In this document: piece by piece, positions 23,054-32,400 of the stretch | Layout: every line of letters begins with the position of its first letter | How positions within the stretch are numbered: position 1 is the first letter of the stretch | Source: a virus | DNA: 58,643 bases | Direction: 5' to 3' (one strand) | Virus record (IMG/VR): IMGVR_UViG_3300033552_000006 | Coordinates: 1 to 58,643 of that record | Program-made: the position numbers and the translations under genes | Notes under the pieces: generated by a model | Databases searched by the model: none | Told to the model about the DNA's origin: nothing | Seen by the model: only the letters and a program-made list of their open reading frames with translations

Positions 23054-23677
23054 ATGGGAATAATAACCGCAAATACAGATACACCCACTATTCCAGCAGC
23101 AGGTTCACAAAATCTAGCGCCTAATTCTTTAGGGCAAATGAGACAAATATCTTCTTCAAAAAATATAGGAATAGTAAGTATAACTAATTTTTCTATTACT
23201 GCTCAATCTCCAACTGCTGCTGTACGTACTTACATCGCCGGTTCTGCTTTAGCAATACCTCCTACTAAAATACAGACAGGAACCAATTTTAGATGGAAAT
23301 TTAACTTGACAAAGACAGCAGCGGGAATTGCCGCATCTACAATTGATATTTGTTTTGGAATCGCGGGAACAACTGCAGACACAGCAAGGTTGTCTTTTGC
23401 AAAACCTGCAGGAACCGCCGTAGCAGATGAAGGATTTGTAGTTATTGATTGCGTTGTTAGAAATATTGGTATCTCAGGAGTAGCTGTAGCTGAATTCACT
23501 ATGATTCACAATCAAGCTTCTGCCGGACATGCTTTAATTCCAATAGTCTGTGTCAATACAGTATCAGCCGGATTTGACACGACTGTCGCTAATCTTATTG
23601 TTGGATTGTGTTTAACCTCAGGAACGGGTGACGTGATCACCATACAGATGGTACAATCAGAATGCTGGAATATTTAA
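23054..23677 (+). CDS. Fibre-region virion protein (207 aa)
   Basis: Ala/Thr/Ile-rich beta protein of jelly-roll-like composition (TRTYIAG-type and RWKFNLTKTAAGIAASTIDI segments). Such domains often form receptor-binding tips of phage fibres. Nothing catalytic seen. It is followed by a 30-nt gap to the large fibre. Confidence 0.7.
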   Translation: MGIITANTDTPTIPAAGSQNLAPNSLGQMRQISSSKNIGIVSITNFSITAQSPTAAVRTYIAGSALAIPPTKIQTGTNFRWKFNLTKTAAGIAASTIDICFGIAGTTADTARLSFAKPAGTAVADEGFVVIDCVVRNIGISGVAVAEFTMIHNQASAGHALIPIVCVNTVSAGFDTTVANLIVGLCLTSGTGDVITIQMVQSECWNI

Positions 23678-23707
23678 CTATTAATTTTTAAACAAACCCC
23701 AATTAAA

Positions 23708-26700
23708 ATGAAAAAATTACAATTATTGATTATCGTATTATTAACGTTCTTTGCCAGTCAAGTACAAGGACAAACTACAGTTGTCAACGAGCTTGTCATA
23801 AAAGCACTTGCCAAATCTAATAGTGCTACACGTATCATGGTACATGATAGTATCACTAAAAAAACTGCTTTTATTTTAAAATCAAGTTTAAAAACAGACT
23901 TGAGCCAAACAATTACTCCTACTAATATTACAATAAGTCCCGGTAACGGAACAAGTGTTGTTCTCCCTTTGGTGACTATCGTTAATTCTGGACTTCAATC
24001 TCCATCTGACAAAACTAAACTCAATGGTATTGCTACGGGAGCAACCGCTAATCAGACTGATGCTTATTTACTTTCCAGAGCCAATCATACAGGAACTCAG
24101 GATGTAAGTACTATAATCGGATTGAGCACTTTACTAAATACAAAAGAACCAGTTATTGTTGCGGGTTCTACTCTTGAATATTGGAGAGGAGACAAGACAT
24201 GGAATACTTTGAACAAAACGGTTGTCGGTTTATCTAATGTGGACAATACCACGGATTTAAACAAACCTATATCCACTGCTACTCAAACTGCTTTAAATAC
24301 AAAAGAGCCTACTATTGCAACTGGATTAAATTCTCAATATTGGAGAGGTGACAAAACTTGGCAAACGTTACCTCCAACTTTTTACGGCAACGGCAATGTA
24401 ATTCCTAAATCTACAGGAAGTGGCTTTACTGATAGTAGATTGACAGATAACGGAACCTATTTTGGAATTGGTACCTCTGTAACTCCTGTTTACGATGTTA
24501 CTCTAGGTAATCAAAACAATAAAACAATAGGTATTGAGACTAGCGCTTCTACCGTTTCCGGAAAGGATTTAACCTTACTTTCAGGTAGTACTTCCGCTGG
24601 AGCTACCCTTGTCAGTTGGGTAAATACAAACAATACTAACGCTATTTATGAACAGAGAACTGTAACTCCTACGGGTGTTGTCTACATGGCAAGTTTCGAC
24701 CCTCAATGGGGAGATGCTTCTCTTACTTACCAATCTTTTGAGGGTGATGGGTACGCAACTTCTTATTATGAGAATGGGCAATATATTAGAAGCTTTGCTA
24801 TATCTCTACAAGATGTACCTTATCTAGTTTTAAGTGGTACTGAGACAGGAACAGGGGTAATACATAAATACTTTCCAGCTACTAGAGTTTATGGTGCTGT
24901 AAGCGGTATGGCTGCTGGTAACTATAGAGGCATTACTACTGCTCCTAATGGAGATATTTACGCTTATACTGCTACTACTTTATATAAGCAGCTTAATAAT
25001 GCTACATCATTTGTGGCGGTAACAAATCAAGCTTCTGTGGGATACCAAGATCGTAGTATATTTTTTGGAACCAATGGAGACCTATACTTACTTTATAATA
25101 ATCCTGCTCCTACTCTTCGTGGACAGTTATATAAGAGTGTTGCAGGTGGAGCTTTTATTTTACAAAATGATTTAACTACGGACGTAGGCATTAATGCTAC
25201 TGCTTGGTATAATGGACTTCAAGCTCTTAATGGAGATATATATGCTGTTTCTGCTGATAAGGTTTATCGAAAAGCTTTAGGAGAAGCTTCATTTACTAAG
25301 AATTTAATAGCCAGTGTTCCTGCTGGAGATTTTGCAGCCTCCCCAAGAGTAGCTTCTAATGGAGACATATTGTTGAATATAGGATATAAGTTTACTCCTA
25401 ACGGTTATAACGCAAGCAATACATTTGAATATAGATTGTCCTTTAACTCGGGACCTTCTAATATAAATGGAGGAACTTTAAATTTGTATTCAGGAATTGG
25501 AAAAGGTACAGGTACCAGTAATGTAGATATATACACTAGTCAAAAATTGGGTACGGGAACTATTCTTCAAACTAACGTGCTAAGAGCTAGAATAAATAAC
25601 GAAGGGTTACTATTACTTCCCTCAATTACTAACGCTATTATTACTGCTGACGCTACAGGTAAGGCAGCTATAACAAAAGAATACTTGGATAGTAAAGGGT
25701 TTTTACCTATTGCAGGAAATGTAACTAAAACAGGAATACTAAATTTCTCTAATTCTACTTTAGATTCAGGAATTAACTTTTCTATTAATAGTACAGCTAG
25801 TGGCGTAGGAGGTATTACTTTTACTAATGATGGATCAAATAAAACAGGTATATTGGGTACTAATCTTTGGACAGGTCAAGCTATAAAAATACTTAATTCT
25901 GGTACTACGGGTATAGAAGTTGTTAATTCTGGAGGAGGTTATGGTATAATTATAGGCAACACCACTAATGGAATAGGAATTGATATAACCAATACGGGTA
26001 CTAGTATGGGTGGTAGAATGTTTAATAATGGTACAGGTATAGGACAAACTTTAGTTAACAGTAGTTCAGGTAGAGGTTACTCCACGCATAACTTTAGTAC
26101 AGGGGTTGGGTACTATTTAAACTCTACTTTACCCTCTACAGGTGATTTATTTCAAACTAATAAAAATGATGTTTTAACAGGTAAAATAGATCACTTAGGT
26201 AATGTTACAGCACCATCTTTTATAAAATCGGGAGGATTGGCTACACAATTTTTAATGGCTGATGGCGGTTCGAATAGCACTGTTTATGCTCCTATAGCTT
26301 CCCCTACATTCACAGGAACACCAACAGTTCCTACAGCTACAGCGGAAAGTAATGGTTTACAAATAGCTAATAAGGATTATGTGTTGGCTAATGGAGCTTC
26401 AAATGCATTATTATTAACAGGTGACCAAATTGCAACAGGCAGGAAAGCATTAACATCTAACAATACAACAGTTGGAGGGTTAAATATAGTTAATAATAAA
26501 ACAACAACCACAGCAGGAACTTCTGACCAATCTGGACTTTTTATAGATAATTTAGGAACATCTGGAATTCTCGTAGATAATAGAGGTGCAGATGGAATAA
26601 TAGCTAAATCAATTGGTACTGGAAGTGCTGTTAATATTCAAACATTTTCCACAGGAATTGGATTAATACTTAGAAATCAAGGAGGTACAGGAGATTTACT

Positions 26701-26941
26701 ATCTGCAGAACTTGGAGCAACTAGAATTGAATCATCAGGGGCTTTTATTTCAAATAACATCACAGCTACAGGTTTATTGAAATTGAAGTCTTACACTGTG
26801 TCTACATTACCAACAGGCGTTCAAGGAGCAACAGCTTATGTGACAGATGCTTTATCACCTACTTATTTAGCTATTATATCAGGCGGGGGAACGGTTGTAA
26901 CACCTGTATTTTTTAACGGTACAAACTGGGTAGCGCATTAA
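23708..26941 (+). CDS. Large tail fibre with signal-peptide-like N-terminus and propeller-like insert
   Basis: 1,077 residues. An N-terminal hydrophobic stretch KKLQLLIIVLLTFFASQVQG looks like a cleavable secretion signal, odd for a virion protein. Residues ~95-225 carry fibre repeats: SPSDKTKLNGIATGATAN, YLLSRANHTGTQ, and two NTKEP...YWRGDKTW units. Around 400-560 four NGDIY/NGDLY/NGDIL blades suggest a small beta-propeller. Gly/Asn/Thr-rich beta-helix-like sequence follows (~680-980). The end (YTVSTLPTGVQGATAYVTDA ... FNGTNWVAH) is a C-terminal module common in many phage fibres. Likely receptor binding. Confidence 0.85.
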   Translation: MKKLQLLIIVLLTFFASQVQGQTTVVNELVIKALAKSNSATRIMVHDSITKKTAFILKSSLKTDLSQTITPTNITISPGNGTSVVLPLVTIVNSGLQSPSDKTKLNGIATGATANQTDAYLLSRANHTGTQDVSTIIGLSTLLNTKEPVIVAGSTLEYWRGDKTWNTLNKTVVGLSNVDNTTDLNKPISTATQTALNTKEPTIATGLNSQYWRGDKTWQTLPPTFYGNGNVIPKSTGSGFTDSRLTDNGTYFGIGTSVTPVYDVTLGNQNNKTIGIETSASTVSGKDLTLLSGSTSAGATLVSWVNTNNTNAIYEQRTVTPTGVVYMASFDPQWGDASLTYQSFEGDGYATSYYENGQYIRSFAISLQDVPYLVLSGTETGTGVIHKYFPATRVYGAVSGMAAGNYRGITTAPNGDIYAYTATTLYKQLNNATSFVAVTNQASVGYQDRSIFFGTNGDLYLLYNNPAPTLRGQLYKSVAGGAFILQNDLTTDVGINATAWYNGLQALNGDIYAVSADKVYRKALGEASFTKNLIASVPAGDFAASPRVASNGDILLNIGYKFTPNGYNASNTFEYRLSFNSGPSNINGGTLNLYSGIGKGTGTSNVDIYTSQKLGTGTILQTNVLRARINNEGLLLLPSITNAIITADATGKAAITKEYLDSKGFLPIAGNVTKTGILNFSNSTLDSGINFSINSTASGVGGITFTNDGSNKTGILGTNLWTGQAIKILNSGTTGIEVVNSGGGYGIIIGNTTNGIGIDITNTGTSMGGRMFNNGTGIGQTLVNSSSGRGYSTHNFSTGVGYYLNSTLPSTGDLFQTNKNDVLTGKIDHLGNVTAPSFIKSGGLATQFLMADGGSNSTVYAPIASPTFTGTPTVPTATAESNGLQIANKDYVLANGASNALLLTGDQIATGRKALTSNNTTVGGLNIVNNKTTTTAGTSDQSGLFIDNLGTSGILVDNRGADGIIAKSIGTGSAVNIQTFSTGIGLILRNQGGTGDLLSAELGATRIESSGAFISNNITATGLLKLKSYTVSTLPTGVQGATAYVTDALSPTYLAIISGGGTVVTPVFFNGTNWVAH

Positions 26942-26969
26942 TAATTAATCAATTAAAATATCAATAAAA

Positions 26970-27218
26970 ATGAAAAAAGTCAGCGGATTATTTAGCGTAA
27001 ATTTAAGAGAAAGAATTAAAGGCGCAGCTATAGCAATAGCAGGAGTGTTTTTTACAGCCATTTATAGTGTTTATCAAGCAAATGGAATTCCTAAATGCAA
27101 AGAAGATTGGTTAACAATGCTTGGAGTAGGACTAGCGGCTGGTGGATCTTACATTGTAGTAACTTTTTTAGGAGGTCCTGAACCTTCTAAAATAGAAACA
27201 TTTTTGAAAAAAGAATAA
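26970..27218 (+). CDS. Holin-like small membrane protein
   Basis: 82 residues with a basic N-terminus, two hydrophobic helices (~18-36, AIAIAGVFFTAIYSVY; ~49-67, MLGVGLAAGGSYIVVTF) and a charged tail. Size, topology and position just before the lysis genes fit a holin that permeabilises the inner membrane. A terminator-like hairpin follows. Identification rests on topology and context only. Confidence 0.65.
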   Translation: MKKVSGLFSVNLRERIKGAAIAIAGVFFTAIYSVYQANGIPKCKEDWLTMLGVGLAAGGSYIVVTFLGGPEPSKIETFLKKE

Positions 27219-27251
27219 ATTTCAGGAAAATAAACTTACAGTTAAATACCG

Positions 27252-27294
27252 AAAATCAACATTGTTTAATTATTTTTACAGTGTTGATTTTTTC
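27252..27294 (+). terminator. Terminator-like hairpin after the holin-like gene
   Basis: AAAATCAACA (27252-27261) and TGTTGATTTT (27282-27291) form a 10-bp stem with a 20-nt AT-rich loop, ending in six T. It lies 34 nt after the stop codon. Confidence 0.7.
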
Positions 27295-27331
27295 GTAAGT
27301 CAATACTTGACAATTTAAACCAAAAAAAATA

Positions 27332-27700
27332 ATGAGTATAATCTTAATGTTTGAAAAAATAAGCAAGCCCCTCATTTATTTTTTCAAAGAACTTGGAGTC
27401 ATGTTTTTAAATATAGAATCTTGGTGGATTTCTAAAAAAGAATATACAAGAATACATTTGAGGTGGACAGGGTTTACAATATTACTTCTTGCTACTGGTG
27501 TACTAAGAGAAATACAAACAGAAAATGATAAAATTGCTAATAATGCTCGAAATAATAGCGACAAGCTATTATTGCAAAAAAAAAATAATTTCTTGGAGTA
27601 TCGTTATTTGTCAAAGCTTGAAGAAGATATACAAGAATTTAAAGAACTTAAAAAAATAGCAATTAACAATCAGTCCCGAATTAAAGAAATGAAAAAATGA
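27332..27700 (+). CDS. Membrane protein with C-terminal coiled coil, lysis region (122 aa)
   Basis: A hydrophobic stretch ~45-60 (WTGFTILLLATGVLRE) is preceded by an amphipathic, aromatic N-terminus. A charged coiled coil (~62-122) follows. A single-pass protein with a coiled coil in the lysis cassette could be a spanin-like or holin-regulating protein. Its stop overlaps the next ATG (ATGA). No family recognised. Confidence 0.7.
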   Translation: MSIILMFEKISKPLIYFFKELGVMFLNIESWWISKKEYTRIHLRWTGFTILLLATGVLREIQTENDKIANNARNNSDKLLLQKKNNFLEYRYLSKLEEDIQEFKELKKIAINNQSRIKEMKK

Positions 27701-27906
27701 AAAATTATTTAGCCATTGTATTTTTTGGAATCATAATAATGATTGCCAATTTATTTACAGATAAGCCCGAACAACATAGTTCGGCTATTGTTATTATGAA
27801 TCCTAAAATAGTAAAAAAAGAATTAGAAAAGCGAGCGCTGATCAACGAAGTCAAAACACTTAGTAGTGAAAATAGTAGCGCTCTATTAAAACTTTCTAAT
27901 CCTTAA
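27697..27906 (+). CDS. Small single-pass membrane protein, lysis region (69 aa)
   Basis: N-terminal helix YLAIVFFGIIIMIANLF (~4-20) followed by a charged periplasm-type tail with EKRALINEVKTL. Its start overlaps the upstream stop, and it ends 3 nt before the endolysin start. Perhaps a lysis accessory protein; not recognised. Confidence 0.65.
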   Translation: MKNYLAIVFFGIIIMIANLFTDKPEQHSSAIVIMNPKIVKKELEKRALINEVKTLSSENSSALLKLSNP

Positions 27907-27909
27907 GCC

Positions 27910-28509
27910 ATGATTTGCAAAATATCAACCTACAATAATATTCGTGCTAATTTTGGAAAACTTACTCCCAAACAAGTACAAGGATTTGAAGCCATTTTTA
28001 ACGAATGGGATAACAATCCATTAGAATACATCGACACAAGACAGCTCGCTTATATCTTAGCGACTTCTTGGCATGAGACTGCTAAAACTATGCAGCCAAT
28101 AAAAGAATACGGCAGAGGTCGTGAAAGACCTTACGGAAAAAAAATCAAACACTCCGGATTAAGATATCTTATTCCTCTACACATCTTCTACGGACGAGGC
28201 TTTGTTCAATTAACCTGGTACGAGAATTACTTAATGATGGGTAGGTTGCTTGGCTTGGATTTACTTAACAATCCTGACATGGCTTTGCAAATGGATGTCG
28301 CCGTTAAAATTATGTTTGAAGGTATGTTCAAAGGTTCTTCTTCCTTTGGAGACTTTACCGGAAAATGTTTGGAAATGTATTTCAACAAAACCACCAACAA
28401 CCCTCTTGGCGCTCGTAAAATTATTAACGGAACAGATCAGGCAAAATTGATAGAATCCTATCACAATATTTTTGCAAAATCTATTATAAAAATCAAACAA
28501 ACATGTTAA
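27910..28509 (+). CDS. Endolysin, glycoside hydrolase 19-like
   Basis: 199 residues without a signal peptide, so it needs a holin-type exit. GH19/lysozyme-superfamily features: the catalytic-acid helix YILATSWHETAKTMQPIKEY (48-67, Glu56 and Glu66), then FYGRGFVQLTWYENY (93-107), the characteristic 'GRGfvQLTw..NY' signature, then KIMFEGMFKG. It should cleave the glycan strands of peptidoglycan at lysis. ATGTTAA overlap with the next gene. Confidence 0.9.
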   Translation: MICKISTYNNIRANFGKLTPKQVQGFEAIFNEWDNNPLEYIDTRQLAYILATSWHETAKTMQPIKEYGRGRERPYGKKIKHSGLRYLIPLHIFYGRGFVQLTWYENYLMMGRLLGLDLLNNPDMALQMDVAVKIMFEGMFKGSSSFGDFTGKCLEMYFNKTTNNPLGARKIINGTDQAKLIESYHNIFAKSIIKIKQTC

Positions 28510-29114
28510 CAGCTACTAATTTAAAAATAATGTTTATAGCTATGCTTCTTGTATTTGGAGTTTGGTTTTATCAGGACTGGAAGTATAACAAGTATGAAAA
28601 TAAAAGACAGGTTGAAAATGCAAGGCAGTTAGAACGCCAAGACAGCATTCATTCTGCTTATGTTGTTTATAGCCAAGACCAAATTAAAAAGTACGTTAAT
28701 AACACTTCTGATTTAAAAGAATTAACTAAACAAAATAATATTGACATTAATCGAATTGAAAAAATAATGATTGCAAAACTGCAGTATCGTGATACCACAA
28801 AAAGAAAAGTAGATTTAGCTCCGGTTCTTGCTGCTATTAATACCCGATCTGATTTTGAGCTTCCTGTTATAGATTCTACACAATGTCTTATTATAAAAGG
28901 AACTGTAAAATATATCAATGATAAACTATCTTTTACTTTTGAAGACAAAAGATATAAAGACAAAATTACTGCGGTGGCTTATTGGGAAAGAAGGCAATGG
29001 AAGTTATTTTGGTTTCGTACTCGAATCTTTGGAAAAAGACAAGATACTGCAATAATAAAAAGTGAATGTGGCATAAGTCAATTAATTCAAATAGAAAAAA
29101 AAAAAAATGACTAA
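28503..29114 (+). CDS. Single-pass membrane protein, spanin-like (203 aa)
   Basis: N-terminal transmembrane helix (~8-23, KIMFIAMLLVFGVWFY), then a Lys/Glu/Gln-rich helical region (~30-105) and a C-terminal part rich in aromatic and basic residues (YWERRQWKLFWFRTRIFGKR). The arrangement resembles inner-membrane spanin-like proteins found after endolysins in phages of this host group. The last codons lie in a run of 13 A, and the next gene starts at the last A. Confidence 0.7.
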   Translation: MLTATNLKIMFIAMLLVFGVWFYQDWKYNKYENKRQVENARQLERQDSIHSAYVVYSQDQIKKYVNNTSDLKELTKQNNIDINRIEKIMIAKLQYRDTTKRKVDLAPVLAAINTRSDFELPVIDSTQCLIIKGTVKYINDKLSFTFEDKRYKDKITAVAYWERRQWKLFWFRTRIFGKRQDTAIIKSECGISQLIQIEKKKND

Positions 29115-29358
29115 AATAGCATGGCCCGAACTCAAGCAGAAAGTATTAGCATTAGTTAAAACCAAAAGTCCTATAAAAGTAGAAAGAATAGGAGTTATTA
29201 TTGATGAAGAAGTATTTGTCAATACCCATATAAAAGTAGTGGACAGTGCGCTGCAAAAAGAGAATCTTAGTTTAAGACAAAAACATTTCAAGCTTTATAT
29301 TGCAGCTCCGCACTACGAAAGATTATTAGCCTATTACTACCTAAAAACACAATTGTAA
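29107..29358 (+). CDS. Unknown small protein at end of lysis cassette (83 aa)
   Basis: Soluble, Lys-rich protein (WPELKQKVLALVKTKSPIKV ... YERLLAYYYLKTQL). It starts inside the preceding gene at the end of a 13-A run and in another frame. Its stop codon lies at the base of a strong terminator. No family recognised. Confidence 0.7.
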   Translation: MTKIAWPELKQKVLALVKTKSPIKVERIGVIIDEEVFVNTHIKVVDSALQKENLSLRQKHFKLYIAAPHYERLLAYYYLKTQL

Positions 29359-29385
29359 GACACTTCCCAAAAGTGTCTTTTTTTT
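29358..29385 (+). terminator. Intrinsic terminator ending the lysis operon
   Basis: AGACACTT (29358-29365) and AAGTGTCT (29371-29378), a perfect 8-bp stem with a 5-nt loop, followed by eight T. It starts at the last base of the preceding stop codon. A promoter box follows within 4 nt. Confidence 0.85.
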
Positions 29386-29388
29386 ATA

Positions 29389-29396
29389 TAAATTTG
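29389..29396 (+). promoter_or_regulatory. Promoter -7 box for the tail/cargo/RNA polymerase block
   Basis: TAAATTTG fits TAnnTTTG and is followed by TTAAAA, as at 12496. It lies 17 nt before the ATG at 29413, directly behind the terminator, so the 22-kb block downstream would be transcribed separately. No clear TTTG -33 box is present, since that position falls in the terminator. Confidence 0.6.
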
Positions 29397-29412
29397 TTAA
29401 AAATATAACATT

Positions 29413-32400
29413 ATGGCAAAGCAAAATAATACTCCTGATTTGAATGATGTAGAAATCCACAACTTCTCAAAAGGCTGGACTACAGACTTGGATAATCATG
29501 CAGAGAAGTCCGACAGTTATTCGGATGCTTGGAATGGAAGACTGTACAGCGCAGATGGAACCCTTGCATTTACTTCTATTAATGGTTCTAAGTTTGTTTA
29601 CAATAACGAATTGGTTGTTCGTTACAATGGATCATTTGCTTTCAAAGACGAGTTGATTGTTTTTGCTAAAGGATTGTTTCCTGTTGGTGTTGTAGAAACA
29701 GAAACTAAAATAATTACTGAAGTTACTGTAAAGAATTTTTCGATAAGCAGTGATACCAATGCAATTAATGGAATTGATTTCGCTTCTAATTTTCAACAAA
29801 GTCAAATAGAGATTACCGTTCCGATACCTACAATAGATGATGCTGATTTTAAACAAAATCTGACAGAAGTAGAATCAGTAAACACTATTGATGTTTCTTA
29901 TGGAAATTTGTTTAAGACTTTGACTTATATGCCGCAGTCACCAACTATATGTGCTTTAAATAGTTCAGACAAACCAATCAACAACAAAACTTACAACGAT
30001 GCTATATTTTCTTTTTCTTATAACGAACAAGGATTGCTTGTCAGTAAAATTATTTATGTTGGGGACTTGAACATTCCTTTGAACGCGGTTATAACTACTG
30101 AAGGAGTGGAAGAAAACACCTATTATAAAAGGGTATATTTTAGCGATTACTATAATTCTACCAGAGTAGTAAATATAAAGGATCCAAAATTATCTACTAG
30201 AAATTCTTTTGAATTTGACATCAAAACAAAAGGAATGCTGCTTAATCCAAGAGTAACTTCTATATTAAAAAATGGACAGTTAAAAGCAATGACTGTTTTT
30301 TATACTATGAAATTAATCACTGAGAACGGACAGGTTTCTGATTTTTCTCCATTGTCTAAAGCAATCAAAATTGGGAAAGGTTCTGGGGGGGAATTCTCAG
30401 GAGGAAGTGTTAGTGAAATTACCGATAAATCTGTAAAAGTAGATTGCTATATTCCGGACTATAAAAATTTCAAAGAAGTACAATTGATTGCCATTGAGTT
30501 TGAGGCCAACAATGTTCCCACTACTATCAGACTTGTGGGTACTAAATTGGTAAATGCCATTGTGAGTTTTGAGCATTTTGGTTCAGAGCCGGAGTTTCTC
30601 GAAAATATAACTTTGGCTGATTTATTCAAGAACAGTATCAGTTGGAGATACAATTCTGATTTTGCTACCAAAAATAATAAACTCATGGTTGTAGGGCTTC
30701 GTAACGATCCGTTGTTTATGAACTCAAAGAATGTAGCTCTTGATTTTTCTTTGTCTAGTTTTGATGCTTCAGGGAATACCCATGCTTCATTGCTTAATCC
30801 GGAACCTTCCAAATACAATTTGATTGACGCTTTAGCTACAGAATCTTTTTTCTATGTACAGCGTAAGTTATACAGAAAAATTGAAGTGTTCGGGAATTTT
30901 ACTATGAAGCTTTATAACAATCTGACAGGAGAGTTTTACGAATTTAATTTTCCAGAAATTATTTATGATTATGTGGACCAAACCAATATTATTGCCGGAT
31001 TCTTAATCTCTAGACAATCCATAAATGACTTTGCCACAAAATTCCCTAATCTTAGAATAAAGAGATCGGGAACAAGTATATTGTTTGAACCAATCAATGA
31101 ATTGATAAAAACAGATTTTCATAATTACAACTTAACTTTTAGCACCAGTCAGGTAATTATTGATTTAGATAATGATACTGAAAATAAAACTATTGCATGG
31201 CCGACTACTGACTATGCAAAAGAAAGCCGATTGATTTACGGAGGAGTATCAAATGGATGGTTCAGCGGTAACGGAGTTCGCGTTACCATGCACAGTGTTT
31301 CTGATAATGTTATTAGCAAGAATATCAATTGGATGAACGGTCTTGCTTTGCCTTTGCAAATCAAACAACCTACTCTTAAAAAAGGGGTAATGAAAGGAGA
31401 GATATATCGTACTGGAATACAATGGTACAAAAACGGAAACAAATTATTCACTACAGTCTTAGGAGATTTAAAAATTCCTGATATCGGTCAGCCTAAAAGA
31501 GAATTAGATGTAGAAGGCAAAGTAATTCCTTCAACAGAAAAGTATAACAATTGGAAAGTAGTTGGAGAAGAAATGTATGCCGAAAGAATAGAACTGCAGT
31601 TTGATATTAGAATCAATTGCGAACTTTCCAAAGAAGTAGATTCCTATCAGATTGTTTATGTAGAAAGAAGTGAAAACAACAGAACCATATTGGCTCAAGG
31701 AATATCAGCGCCACTAGAAAGAATAGCTGACTTTCAACAAGGCGGTGGAGATTCTGCTATGTCTATGGAAGAAACTATGGTGAAAAAATGGATGCTTCCA
31801 AGTAACGGAGGTCCAGTGTATGATGAAACAGGATTACGTGCTTATGATGTAAACCCTGATGTAGACAACGAACAAAACAGAGTAGTTACCAACAGAAAAT
31901 CATTTTACTTTGACAGTCCTGATTTTGTATATGAAAAAATCTCAAGTAATTTTGTAGAGTCTTGTGTATTGGAATATATAGAAACAATTGCCACTGATCA
32001 TGACAGACACAATATCATCGGTGGATACAACAGAGATACTTGTGGATGGGGAGGAGAAAATGGAGAACCAGGTAATGCGGGTAATCCCGGAACCCAATGC
32101 TATTTTTCCAATGGAAGCAAAAACAACGAAGGTCCTTCCCCTTTTGGGTTGCCTAAATTTTCTCAAAAGATACCTTCTAATTTGCTTTCAGGTAGTGAAA
32201 TCACAAGACCGTTTTACGTAAATGCAAGTGTATTTGCAAATCGATTGAGACAAAGAACTTATACTTCTTTTCAGAATAAAATTTCTGATCAGTATAAATA
32301 TTTTATTCATAAATCTCAATCTGCTCTGCCAGGGGAGATTCTTTCAGGGTACAAAATGAATGATAAGTTTGATTATGCCAATCATGCTTTTACATTAGCG

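Noticed and set aside
26970-29358. Calling the lysis-region membrane proteins i-spanin/o-spanin by name
   Set aside because: Topology fits but no lipobox or family signature is visible, so only a 'spanin-like' description is supportable.
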